The notes under the pieces: generated by a model
Seen by the model: the letters and a program-made list of their open reading frames with translations, nothing else
The model's database searches: none
What the model was told of the DNA's origin: nothing
NCBI RefSeq assembly: GCF_023091745.1
Contig: NC_068928.1
Location: 12,728,001 to 12,792,000, forward strand
Origin: Budorcas taxicolor
Taxonomy: Eukaryota; Chordata; Mammalia; Artiodactyla; Bovidae
DNA: 64,000 nucleotides
Reading direction: 5' to 3'
Program-made: the position numbers and the translations under genes
In this document: piece by piece, positions 12,001 to 22,600 of the stretch
Numbering within the stretch: the stretch's first letter is position 1
Layout: each line of letters opens with the position of its first letter

Positions 12001-12705
12001 TTTAAAGAATTTAGGTAAGTCTGCAGGTAAGACAGTTTTTAAGCTAAGTCTGTGCAGGTAAAATAACTTTTTCTTAGGTGAATGGCATTAAGATATTTAC
12101 AGAGGTCTAATAAAGAAAAAGATTCGGACAGCATTTAACTTGGAAGCCACCTGATGTGCTGACCTCACCTTATGTGAGCATGCATGCTCAGTCATACCCG
12201 ACTCTCTGCAACCCCCTGAACTGTAGCCCACCAGGCTCCTCTGTCCATGGACTTTTCCAGGCCAGAATACTGGAGTGGGTCGCCATTCCCTTCTCCAGGG
12301 GATCTTCCTGACCCAGGGATCAAACCCACACCTCGTGTGTCTCCTGCGTTGGCAGGTGGATTCTCTACCACTATCGCCACCTGGGAAGCCCCACCTCATG
12401 TGAAATGCTGGGTCGGGGGTGCAGCGTGCTTCGTGTTGATTACGTTTGGAACATGTGGCTTTCAGCCGTCTCTGCCTGCACCCACTTGAGCTCAGCTTGG
12501 CGCTCTTCGCTGTTCATTTTAAGGGGAGTCTGCAGCACTGAGGAGCTTACTGCTCAACCCGCACCTCAGACGGCTGATGGTCGACCTCGATCAGGCGGGC
12601 GACAAGGCCGAGCTCATGCGAGCCTGCATGCGGGAGCCCTTGTTTGTGGAGTTTGCTGACTGCTGCCTGCGCATCGTGGAGCCGCCTCAGCGCGAGGGTC
12701 CTTAG
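5946..12705 (+). CDS. ZNHIT3: ZNHIT3 gene, HIT-type zinc finger protein 3 (5 coding exons, 156 aa)
   Basis: Coding exons are 5946-6031, 6140-6171, 10663-10749, 11931-12014 and 12524-12705. They sum to 471 nt with consistent phases and GT..AG borders. The protein opens MASLSCGTAVCVVCLEKP and carries a complete zf-HIT finger with ligands C11, C14, C22, C25, C30, C34, H38 and C42. A linker, an acidic stretch (five Asp, then DEEED) and a helical C-terminal domain ending ...RIVEPPQREGP follow. The length fits the human protein (155 aa as I recall it). From family knowledge, ZNHIT3 (TRIP3) is a nuclear protein that partners NUFIP1 in box C/D snoRNP assembly. The chosen ATG lies in a CpG-rich first exon, and the finger starts ten residues later. 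It converges with MYO19. No frame damage is seen. Confidence 0.96.
6140..6171 (+). CDS. ZNHIT3: ZNHIT3 coding exon 2 (32 nt micro-exon)
   Basis: The acceptor is tttttgcag and the donor is AAAG|gtaagg. It encodes YCSLPCFRKHK, supplying finger ligands C30, C34 and H38. A 4.5 kb intron full of repeats follows. Confidence 0.93.
7015..7252 (+). repeat. Bov-tA SINE with target-site duplication
   Basis: A full element runs from CTTCCCTGGTGGCTCAGATG to CTTCACTTTCACTTT. It is flanked by CTCCTGTGTTGA at 7015-7026 and 7241-7252. It lies in ZNHIT3 intron 2. Confidence 0.93.
7340..7553 (-). repeat. CHR-type SINE
   Basis: It contains CTTCTCTTGTTGCAGAGCAC, GGGCTCAGTAGTTGTGG and CCAGGGATTGAACTGGTG, with the tRNA-like complement at the right. 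Confidence 0.8.
7585..8560 (+). repeat. L1 LINE 3' region, split by a Bov-tA
   Basis: It carries typical L1 3' phrases: TTGAAGTATAGTTGATTTACAG, GGACATTTAGGTTCCTTCC, TGTCTTGGCTATTGTAAATAG and GGATATATGCCCAGGAGTAGG. The Bov-tA at 7721-7915 is nested in it. It is non-coding debris. Confidence 0.8.
7721..7915 (+). repeat. Bov-tA SINE nested in L1
   Basis: It reads CTTTCCTTGGTGGTTCAGTGG..GGAGAAGGACATGGCAACCC..GGGGTCACAAGAGTCAG and is moderately diverged. Confidence 0.85.
8628..8878 (+). repeat. CHR-type SINE
   Basis: It starts GGACTTCCTGGTGGTTCAGTGG and ends with AAATAAAATAAAAATAAA. The body holds GCAACTACTGAGCCCAC and GCAACAAGAGAAGCCACTGC. Confidence 0.82.
8903..9126 (+). repeat. CHR-type SINE, diverged
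   Basis: A second CHR copy follows in tandem. It has GCCACAGCTACTGAAGCC, AAAGACCCAGCACATCC and an A-rich tail. Confidence 0.75.
9293..9364 (-). repeat. CHR-type SINE fragment
   Basis: Only the tRNA-like head complement remains (CTTAGTTTCCTGACCAGGG..GACTGCCAGGGAATTCCC). Confidence 0.65.
9668..9992 (+). repeat. L1 LINE 3' fragment
   Basis: It contains AATTGAAGTATAGGTGATTTACAG, GTGCTGTATAGTAGGACC and TTTGTGTCATTTTAGATTCCAC, an L1 3' segment distinct from the one at 7.6-8.6 kb. Confidence 0.75.
10060..10280 (+). repeat. L2 LINE fragment
   Basis: It has the L2-like run GGGCCTTTCCTGCTGCCCGGAATGCGCTGGCAGCACC followed by CTCCCAGGTGG. It is old and diverged. Confidence 0.5.
10663..10749 (+). CDS. 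ZNHIT3: ZNHIT3 coding exon 3
   Basis: The acceptor is gtcttttcag and the donor is GAAG|gtgggt. It starts EQCKPAAGPVEKKIRSAL, giving the last finger cysteine (C42), and ends KPVENE. It matches the human linker in position and phase. Confidence 0.93.
11195..11411 (-). repeat. CHR-type SINE
   Basis: It holds GCTTTCTCTAGCTGCAG, CATAGTTGTGGCGCAG, AGGAATTGAACCTGTG and CACCAGGCAAGCCCC. An AT dinucleotide run at 11169-11184 adjoins it. Confidence 0.78.
11931..12014 (+). CDS. ZNHIT3: ZNHIT3 coding exon 4
   Basis: The acceptor is gttccttag and the donor is TTAG|gtaagt. It encodes the acidic segment DDDDDSVADFLNSDEEED and then RVSLQNLKNL. It is 84 nt long with both borders in phase 1. Confidence 0.95.
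12166..12403 (-). repeat. Bov-tA SINE with near-perfect target-site duplication
   Basis: CACCTTATGTGA (12166-12177) and CACCTCATGTGA (12392-12403) flank it. It lies 120 bp upstream of ZNHIT3 exon 5. Confidence 0.88.
12524..12705 (+). CDS. ZNHIT3: ZNHIT3 coding exon 5 with stop
   Basis: The acceptor is cattttaag. It encodes ESAALRSLLLNPHLRRLM and onward to the TAG at 12703-12705. This helical region is the NUFIP1-contacting C-terminal domain in the family. Confidence 0.95.
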
Positions 12706-12917
12706 GGTGGATTGCTGTGTTGCCTGCTCCTGCTGGGAGGCCGCCACGTGGGGGGCCCTGCCCAGGGGTGGCGCTGCCAGGACTCGGCGGCTGACGTCAG
12801 GTGGGCCCCCAGACCCCTTCCAGCACTGCAGGCCGGGGCGCAGGCAGGCGGAGGTACTTACGGTGGCAGACCCATATGGAGAGAGAACTCGATGTTCAAA
12901 TGGTAGTTTTTAAGTGT

Positions 12918-12923
12918 TTTATT
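12918..12923 (-). terminator. MYO19: Candidate MYO19 poly(A) signal AATAAA
   Basis: TTTATT on the + strand reads AATAAA on the minus strand, about 620 nt after the MYO19 stop. If used, the MYO19 3'UTR runs across the ZNHIT3 poly(A) site. No other equally placed minus-strand hexamer stood out between it and the stop. Confidence 0.5.
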
Positions 12924-12997
12924 TTTGGTACAATTAAGACATAAATATTTACTGAGTTTCCACACCCATTTGAGTAAAAACTTGCTCAGTGTTTCTA

Positions 12998-13003
12998 AAT
13001 AAA
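12998..13003 (+). terminator. ZNHIT3: ZNHIT3 poly(A) signal AATAAA
   Basis: This canonical hexamer lies 293 nt after the ZNHIT3 stop in AT-rich DNA. Cleavage is expected about 10-30 nt downstream, near 13015-13030. Confidence 0.75.
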
Positions 13004-13539
13004 ATTTCGGTGTGGTGTTTCTTTGGTATATTGCATTGATCATTCTTGATTTACAATCTAGTTGTTTGACATTAAATTAATCACATATTTAAATAGTAAG
13101 GTTTTGTTCCTTTTAAAGGAACTCAAGGCAAAGTTTCCCCAGCCACAATTCTAGAGCTGATATCAACTGACTTTGCCTGTGGGGCTGGAAGAGTGGGGTG
13201 CCCGCTGCAGTGATGGCCAGCACCGCTGAGTTGGATCCGTGAAGGTAGTGAAGGCCCTGATGTTTCCTAATCCTGGTTTGGTCACTGTCAACCCTGACAC
13301 CCATCAGGGTGTGGAGGCAGGGGGTGCGTAGCCTGCCGCCCCAGGCCACTGGTGCAGCCGCTGGCCCGCCTGCCTGCGGAGCCACGGCTCCCTGAGTGCG
13401 CTCGGAGTCGTTGTGGGAGTCGTCTGGCAGCCGGGTGTTGATTACATGTCTCTGGCGAGGCCGCTGGCAGGAAAAGGCCTTGTGGAAACAAAGGCATAGG
13501 GGATGGCCCAGCTGGGTGAGGCTGGGAGGGGAGAAGAGG

Positions 13540-13668
13540 TCACACGTGGCCCGGCCTGTGTCTTTCCAGCAGGATCTGATTAAAGCCAGTAACACTGTCG
13601 GGCGAGGGTCCAGGGCAGGTGTCAGCGTAGCGCAGTGGAGACTTTCTGCAGTGGAACCTGATTGAGCC
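13540..13668 (-). CDS. MYO19: MYO19 coding exon 24 with stop
   Basis: The acceptor is ctctccccag. It encodes GSIRFHCRKSPLRYADTCPG and then PSPDSVTGFNQILLERHRPGHV, with TGA at 13542-13540. The stop comes nine residues before the end I recall for human, because the codon after GTG is TGA here. Confidence 0.88.
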   Translation of the reverse strand, partial: GSIRFHCRKSPLRYADTCPGPSPDSVTGFNQILLERHRPGHV

Positions 13669-16600
13669 CTGGGGAGAGAGATGCAGCTCAGCCCCAGCTC
13701 CCAGGAGGTCGAAGGGACCTCTTGGAGTGAAGGCTAGGAGTGCAGGGAGGTAGGGACACCGAAGGACCTGCTGGAGTCACAGCAGTGGCAGACTGACTGA
13801 GTGTGGTTTTCCTCCTTACTCTAAAATGGTAGCAAAGTCCAAAACGGTATTAAAGACGAACTGTCACATCCACCTAGCGTGAGATAGATGAGGAAACGCT
13901 AGGAGGGAGCGCTCTCCTGCCAAGAATATCATCTGTCCCAGTCTTGGGACTGCTTAAAGCTGGAAGGTCAAAGAGCTGTACTTCTGTTTACCCTCTGGCG
14001 GGCCTGAGTGTTGTCATGGCGGTTTTATCCAGATTATGTCCTATAGGAATTCCTCCGGTAGGAAATGCAGTGTTTCCTTCCTTCTGCCTTGTGTCACTTG
14101 ATCCTTGTAAAAGGCAGGTATTAGCCCTTGTCTGTGCTCGCTGCCTCTTTCCCTGGCGGCTGCCCACAATATAAAACCCTGAACCACTGACTCATGTGCT
14201 TCTCAGGAATAAGATAAACCAAGGGATAAAAGTGAGGGGAAAGTGTGTGTTAGTCTCGCTAGGTTGTGTCCGACTGTTGGCCACCCCATGGACTGTAGCC
14301 CGCCAGGCTCCTCTGTCCCTGGGATTTTCTAGGCGAGAATAGTGGAGTGGGGCGCCAGTTCCTCCTCCAGGGGATCCCAACCCAGGGAACGAGCCTGGGT
14401 CTCCTGTATTGCAGGCGGATTCTTTACCATCAGAGCCGCCAGGGAAGCCCAAGTAGGGGGAAGCGTGGTGCTAAATCCAGCGCCACTGGAGGGAAAAGCT
14501 GCTGTTACCACGACCCATTTTTTTGGAAGTAGGACTAATTTAAAGATGACTCAGAAGAGATGCTACAACACTTGGAGGCAGCTTTTCAACAGTGAAAGGG
14601 CTTTGGAAAACCCTAACTGTAATGATGGGAACGACGCGACTGCTGCCAGCTGGGATGCGCAGGGTTCGGAGGCCTTCATCTCAGCCTCAGTCCTGCTCCT
14701 GCTGCGACCCCTGGCTCTGCCCCCAACCTCGCACCCCACAGTCAGAATGCCAGCCCCATCACATGGCCCACCTGAGGCAGCGCTCGGATGGACAGGACTC
14801 CAGCTTGTTCTTGGGCCGTCTGGATGGCGCAGCTCCTGGGGCTGCCCACAGGGAGTTGGAGGCAGGCGAAGACCACCAGCTTCCTCTGAAAGCCATGAAC
14901 ACCCACCGCTGCGTTGGCCAGGGCCAGTCCCAGGGGCCAGAGGCGGGTTATTGCGCCCTGGAGCCCGGTCTGAGCCAGGGGCAGTGGGCTGGAGCTCGGA
15001 GAGCAGGGAGCTTGAGATGAGTGTTTTTCTTCCACACCATCCAGTTCTTCAGAAGCAAGGAAGGCCATTCTGATCTTAAAAAAGAACACCACATCACAGC
15101 TTTCTCTTAATGGAAAACAAACCAAAAGGCTCTTTGGTGATTCACCCTTAACAAGGTGAACTGAAGGGCACCTGGCTGGATGCGGCACAAGCCTGTACCC
15201 ACGGCGGCTGTGCTGAGGCTTCACATTCTTTTACCCCTTTGGGGTGTGCTCAGAGCAGGGGGCCTGAAGAAATGGCTTGTCTGTTTATAACACACCCGAC
15301 AGGAATCTGGGTTCACTGTGACAAGGGGCATAAAACGTGTGGCCTTCCTATGAACAGAAACCCAACACGTGTCCCCCTGACCTCCACGTGGCTGCTGGGC
15401 AGGGCCAGTACTGGAAGGAAAGCCGCAGCACGTAGTGGGGGAGCTTGCCACCTGGAGCCTGTCTAGTCCACGCCTGGGTGGGCCAGGAGTGGTCTCATAA
15501 AGGGTCTGAACCTCTCATTTCAAGGAGAAAGAACAAGATTCCACCTGTATTGGAAAGGCAAAACTGTGGAGACAATAAAAAGATCAGTGGTTGTCAGGAG
15601 TTTGCAGAGAGGAACATACAGAGTACAGAAGTCTTCATGAGCAGTGGAAGTACTTTGAGCGACATTATGGATCTATGTGGTCATACTTTTGTCCAAACCC
15701 ACAGAGTATGGAACTGCTCTGCCCATTGGAGTGAGCCCTGAGGTGTCCTGGGGATGTGCTGATTATGTGTCAGCGCAGTCACCCTTGGTCTAAAAAGAAA
15801 AAGAGTAGAGGTACCATTCTGTTGATAATGGCTGTTCATGTGAGGGGAGGCCATATGTGGGGAATTTCTGTACATTCCTGTCAAGTTTTATTGTAAACCT
15901 AAAACTGCTTTAAAAAAAGAAAAAGATCTCCAAAAAAAATTTAACACTCAGGTAGACACTTTTGGCAAAACTTTTGTTTCACTTTTATGTATGTATACAT
16001 ATTATATATGTGTGTGTGTGTGTTGGATTGTGATATAAAATGTATTTTTTTTAGATCAAAGAAGCCTGCAGGCCACTGTGGTTAATTATGCTGGCAAATA
16101 AAAGCATAAATTAACCTAAAAAAAAAAATCCGCCTTTTTGAGATCTAATTGATATACTGTAAAATTCATGCTTTTAAAGTGTACGGCTGTGTGAGTTTTA
16201 GTGTATTCCCGGAGTGACTTGTACCCGTCACAGCTGTCCTGCCGCATGGCTGGCGTGGTGCCCACATCACTCCTGAGGCCCTGCGGTCACCTGCCCCGCG
16301 GGCAGGGCCAGTCCCCAGCCTGGGCCCATCACTGGCCGCCCTGACCTCCAGCTCAGCACTTACCCTCCACTCCCGCCACGCACGCTTGATGACTGTGGCA
16401 GCCGCGTGCAGCCGCTGGACGTGCTTCCGAGTCAGCCAGGAACGGACGGCTGAGGGGTTTGTCCGGAAACAGGAAACGAGAGTTAACATGCCAGTTAGAG
16501 CTCTTGGTAAACCAGGCTACACCAGCGCCAGAGCTGCCGTAAACGTGGGAATGAACGGCGGCAGCTGCGTGAGGTCAGGGACTGAGTCAACGGGACGTGG

Positions 16601-19600
16601 ACCTGGCTCTGAAAAAGTGCTCAGACCTGCAAGCAGATGCCTACAGCCAAGGGGAAGCTGCCACCTCCCACCCTGGGCAGCGCCCAGGGAGCACGAGGGG
16701 TCTCAACTGTCTGCACCTTTTAAAACGACCTCTATTTTTGGAAGCCCTCATTTGAATTTGCTCGCTCGCCTTATGAATCCGTGATGGATGCCACCACACA
16801 CCCACACCTGGTGAAGGTCATAGCTACTGGATGGGAGACGGATCATGGGGCAATTTTAATTTTCTCCTTTTGAAATATGCATTTTCTGGTTTCTTGGTAC
16901 AGTCACTCAGAAAAGGGGCTATTTGGTAAAGACATAGGAAAGTCACTTGTTATCAACCCAGGTAGTTTTGCAGCACCCTTCATGTTTTTCAGGCCTACAC
17001 ACACACACCCCTTAGGAAGGTGGCATCACCTTGCTGTGTAAGCGCATCATGCAGGTTTAAGCATCAGATTGGAAGTGGGGTTCCCATGAAACTAAAAATA
17101 TTCTTCAAGAACACTTCTTAGCTGGATCACAAGGATGGGTCCATAGCCATGCCTCCACCAGCATCATATATTTGGGTTGTTTCTAGTATTTTTGCTTTTC
17201 AAAGTGAGGCTGTGTCATGGTTCATACACTGCTTCCCTGTTTCATCAGATCTTACTGGTTTTTACCTTCTTAAGCGCAACAAGCCCGGGAACCCAGGTGA
17301 TGATGGGAGTTGGCGTCAAGGGGAATAATACATGACAAACATAGCTAGCTGGGACTGGGGGAGGGGGATTCAAGGCGACTGCTGAGCCTCTGCCACCTAT
17401 GGAGCACCCTTAGTTGGGGTGGGACGTGGTCTGCACTGAACTGGTGGTGCTCTGGGTGAGCTGGACAGGGAATTGGAGGCCCAGCACACCATGGGGTCAC
17501 ACAGTTAACATCTAGAGGCTGGGACACAGGCCGCTTTGGTCTGTGGGGACTCTAGGAGCAGCGTCTCAAGGGAAACAGGTATCCTGTGGGGTCATGTGCA
17601 GCTGCAGAGATGGCCGCCCCTGGGCCCACCTGCTGGCCGTGAGTGCGGGCTGTGTGCCCCGGGCCCCCCTCCTACCTGCCTGGATGAGCACAGCTGCCCG
17701 CCTCCGCCTGGCCTGCGTGCGGCACCGGTGTCTCCTCCAGCCACGCTGGATGTGGCGGGCACACTGCTCCAGCACCTGGGCACGCCCGCGCTCCAGGAGC
17801 TCCAGCTGGGGGAAGGGCGTCCGCTGAGGTCCTCAGCCTCCTGCGCTCCCTGTCCTCCACCCGGGCCCGTGGCTGCCAGCTCCTCACCCCAGGCCCGCTT
17901 ACCGTGGAGTCGGTCATGAACACCTTGGTCCTGCCGCAGTGCAGCGGGGCTGGCAGTGCGTGGAGGATCTCCTGGAGGAGGCCCTGCAGCGTGGCCGGCT
18001 CGGTGCACGGAGGGTGCTCTGAGGATGGAGACAGGGCCCGTCAGCGTGTCACCATCCCCTCAGCGTCCCCCTGACGCGCCACTGGCTTCCTTCCCGCTGC
18101 ACCTGCTTCCTTTTGGGGAGGAGGCCGGAGGGGGCCTCGTCTCATTGTACCCCAGGCTGCCCTGAGGGATCTCGGGGTCCCCCTGGAGGCTATGCCCTGC
18201 ACTGGCCGGCAGCCCCCACCCTGGAGGTACCCTCGGGTAGGGGCACTTGGTGCCTAGACTCCCACGCTGCTTCGCCAGCCTGTTTCCAAGGCCCCAAACA
18301 TGCTGAGGGCTGCACGGGGCAGCCCAGCCTCCCCCTCTGCCCCCAAGCCCTCCCGCCCCGGATGGAAAGCGGAGAACAGACCCCCAGACCCCAGCAGGGG
18401 CCCTGCCTACCCCCCACACCTGGTGGGGCAGCTCCTGCAGATGGAGGGTTTACCTGACGGTTCTGACCACCTTTAGCTGCCCAGGGCCTCTCTGGAGACA
18501 GCGGCAGCCAGAGGTGACGCAGCAGATGAGAAACAGCAGCAAAGCCGACCAGGGGCCCGGGGGGCTTTGGGCAAGAGACAGAACAGGAGAGCACACCGCA
18601 GGGAGAGTGGGGAGAGGTGGGGAGAAAGGATGAAAGGAGTGGGAAAACTGCCCGAGAGATGGGAGATCCAAAGCAGAACTGTGCCTGCGGGTGCAGGGCC
18701 CCGGGGCAAGGCTGGGGGGGGTGTGCTGGGGGGACTTGCCCCGTCCTTGGCCTTTGCCCAGGTGCGTGTGTCTGTGTGTGAGTGTATCGGGAGGACGGGG
18801 CAGCCTTTGCCCAAGTGTGTGTGTCTCTGTGTGTGTGTAGGTGTACTGAGGGGACTTGCCCCGTCCTAGGCCTTTGCCCAGGTGTGTGTGTGTGTGTGTG
18901 TCTCTGTGTGTGTGTGTATTGGGGGGACTCGCCCCGTCCTTGGCCTTTGCCCAGGTGTGTGTTTGTGTGTACTGGGGGGACTCGCCCTGTCCTTGGCCTT
19001 TGCCCAGGTGTGTGTGTGTCTGTGTCTGTGTGTGTGTGTGTACTGGGGGGACTCACCCCGTCCTTGGCCTTTGCCCAGGTGTGTCTGTGTGTCTGTGTGT
19101 GTGTGTGTGTGTACTGGGGGGACTCGCCCCGTCCTTGGCCTTTGCCCAGGTGTGTGTGTGTCTGTGTCTCTGTGTGTGTTTGTATGTACTGGGGGGACTC
19201 ACCCCGTCCTTGGCCTTTGCCCAGGTGTATGTCTGTGTGTGAATGTACTGGGAGGACACGGCAGCCTTTGCCCAAGTGTGTGTGTCTGTGTGTGTCTGTG
19301 TGTGTGTGTGTGGGTGTATTGAGGGGACTTGCCCCGTCCTTGGCCTTTGCCCAGGGTCTTCACACCTGCTCTCACAGCCTCAGTGACGCCAAGTGTGACA
19401 GACAACCCCCCGTAGAGCAGGCCTCTCCTGACATCCCCCTGGCCAGGCCTGGCCTGGCAGCTGCCCCAAGAAGAAAGCCCCTTCCCGACCACTCTTCCCT
19501 GCTGGCCGGGCGTGGCTAATCCTCCCTACATCGAATCCAATGCTAGCCAAGTCCGACCAATTTCTTCCCAACATTTCCCAACTGTGCCCACATCTAGAGC

Positions 19601-22600
19601 CTCTCTCCCCTCTGGCCACTCAGGGCCCTACCCTGCGGTGGCCTCCAGAAAGCCCCAGGCTGGTATCACCCCCTCCCTTCCTGGAAGTGCCTCCCATCTC
19701 TCTGGACAATGTCCGGCTTCTGGGACTGGGGCCTGCCTGCCCCCAGCCTCGCCTCACTGTCCTCTATCCCCAGGAGCCAGCAAGCTTCAACAGCCTGGAG
19801 CTCCTCACACACACGGTGCTGTCTCCTGTCCATGCAGTGCCTTCACCCGGCTAGTCCCACCCCACCTCAGATGCCACCTCCTCCAGGAAGCCTTCCTGGT
19901 TCATACCTCTCTACACCATGCACAGCATCTTGTTTCTGTCTCGCCATTTTCCTCACTGCTTAACTGCCTTCTTTTAGTCTCTATTCCACTGGACCAACAG
20001 CCATGAGGGCAGGACTGTGTCTTACTTATCTCTAAGGCCCCAGGCCCTCGCCCTGAGATGGTCCAAGTAGGTGCCCAGGGAACTGGGTGAACAGATGACT
20101 GGCCAGTGGGTGCCCTCACCTGAGCGCCCTCCATCCGGATACAGGCCATGGTGGCCGGGGGTTGTGGCAGGACGGAGCCTTCTCAGTAGCTCGTACCGCT
20201 CCACAAAGTTCCGGTGAGAGACCCTGGAAGCCGAGACAGGAGGAAGGAGAATCAAGAGTGACCAGCGGGGAGCCGGCTCACTGTTTACTCTGCTTGACCA
20301 CCCGTGAGACACTGCCCTGCTGTGCCCACTGCGTGGATGAGGTCACTGGGCTCCTTTGGCGGGAAGCCAGCCTTGGCCTTTGCCAGATGGAGCCTTGCTT
20401 TTCTCCGCAAGGCCTTAACAGAGTGCACTCACTCTCAGCCTCCAGGACACCCACAGCCCCGCTTCCTCTTTTACCCCCGACTCCCTCCACGCTGTTGCTG
20501 GCTTCTCATCCCTCAGGGAGTGGCCTCACACCTCCCGCCTCACCCTGGGTCTCCTCCTTGCTCATGCTGTTAAAAGTCACGGAGAACAGTCCCTCACATG
20601 CCCCAACATTTCAAACCTGACTCCCCACCCCTGGGCGTCCCCCCAGGTCATCCTGTGTCAGCAACTGTCCCGATTCACCCATTTGCCTCAGATGGAAGCT
20701 GAAAGTTGCTTCTGTGGCCTGGAAGTCGGCCGCTCCCCTCCCCAGTGACCCACCGTCCATCAGCCCAGGTCCCATTCCCACAGCCACGCCACAGTCCACT
20801 TCTACCCCTTTTCTTTCACCAGGCCATCCTTGCACCTGGAGGATCAGTAACCATCTCCCACTCACATCCTCCCTTCTCTCCTGACTGTAGGGCAGGCCCG
20901 GTGCCTCCACAAACCAGGGCACAGCAAGTGAGCACAGCCCCCGATCTCCAGGCCGACCTCCGCGGGCCTGCCTCTCACTCCATCTCCGCATCTGCTGGGC
21001 GTGGCCCCGTGGCCCGAGCGCCACCCTGGCTCCGCGCCGCCCCCATGCTGGACTGACAGACCGACCCACTCACCGGATGGGGAAGCCGGCGGCACTGATG
21101 TGGATGGTCTCCACGAGGCCACAGGCCTCCAGCTGGCTCAGGACCTGCGGGGAGGGGAGATGGCGTGGGCAGCAGGGGCCAGAGGCCCCAGACGCCATGC
21201 CATCAGTGGCCCTGCTGGCAAGGAGCTGCGGGCTCCCGTGAGGGCGGACACCCTTTGGGGCAGCGAGCAATCAAGGGACCTGGAGAGACTCTCCCTGCTA
21301 GAAGCGGTCCCGGTGGCTCCAGATCCCTTTATGTGAAGCCTGGCTTCTGGTACAGTGGAGGCCAGTGCTGGCCGTCTTACTGCTTCCAACTGTGCTTCAC
21401 AATGTAGCCCGATCCAGTTCCTAGTTTTTATTTATTTTATATTCTGCAGACAACACAGTGCGTCACAGCTGAGAGGTGGGGGAGGTTGTACTGTGAAGAC
21501 GCTTCTGGGACCCACCCAAGGTCTTTACCACAGAGCCATGATCCTGGCCATGGACCCTAAGGCCACATGAACCATGTGGCTGTGGGGCCCACTCCAGCAC
21601 CGTCCAGCTCTCACACCTCACCCACATCCCTCCACAGGCCAAAGGGCAGCTGCTGGCCACACAGTGCTTCTGAGCAAATTTTAGGAAGGAACTACATACA
21701 CCCTCATCAGAACCAGCCCTGTGCCTGGTCTGTAAGGTGACGCAGACTCTCGGCTAATCACAAAAGACACCCGTTCCTCTTGGCCGCCTGTCCTTCAGGG
21801 CACGTGGCTTGGCGAGCAGGGAGCAAGATGCACTGTGGCCCCTTCTCGCCTCTGTGGCTGGGCCACTGTGCAGCACAGGCCACACCACCGTACACGACTG
21901 TCCTGCCAGAGCTGGGGAGAGAAGCCCTTCCTCACGCCATTCCACTTGGAGCAGATGTCCGTCTCTCACCCCTCCAGCCTCTTGGCACAATGGGACCCTC
22001 CACGAAGCAGCTCCAGCCCAGTGTGTTACCTCCTCTCGGTGGAATATCTGCGCCTGGGCCTGGCTGTTGGGCTTGATGCAGCGAATGTAGTGGGGTGTAG
22101 TGCCGTGTAGCACCTGCAGGAGCTGCTCCAGGGAGGCCTGCAGAGGAGAGACTGCGGCTCAGGCTGCAGGGGGGCATCGGCTGGGCAACCCGGAGACCAG
22201 GACCCTTACACACCCAGGATGACTCCCAGCGGCCCTCACTGGGTATACCCAGAGCACGCCCCCAGGGACCCTTCTTGACCTGTGACCCTCCACCTGGTCC
22301 ATCTGCCTGCATCTAGTCTCAGGCTCCCCCAACAAAACCAGGGCAACCTTCCCAGAAGGGAACCGTCTCAGAACCTCTGTCGTTCATTCAGGCGACTCCT
22401 GTCATTACTAAGCCCGTTGTGTGTGCCAGGGCTACGACACAGCTGTCTGCTGTCATCTCACAGCGCTGGGCCTCGCAGACACGGGGCGAGCCCTCAGGGG
22501 CATGTCTGAGGCTGGACAGGGAAGTGTTTCCCTGCCCCGGGAGGTGATGAGAAGATCGGTCGGAAGCAGGACAAGGAATAAACCGAGAGGGGCGGCTCGA

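Noticed and set aside
14342..15073. 243-codon plus-strand ORF
   Set aside because: It lies antisense to MYO19 exon 23 and begins inside a Bov-tA SINE; its openness mirrors the coding strand.
18190..19519. Long ORFs across the GT-rich array (361 codons on the minus strand, 245 on the plus strand)
   Set aside because: The array is open in several frames on both strands because its repeat units lack stops. The readings are low-complexity with no start context or family match.
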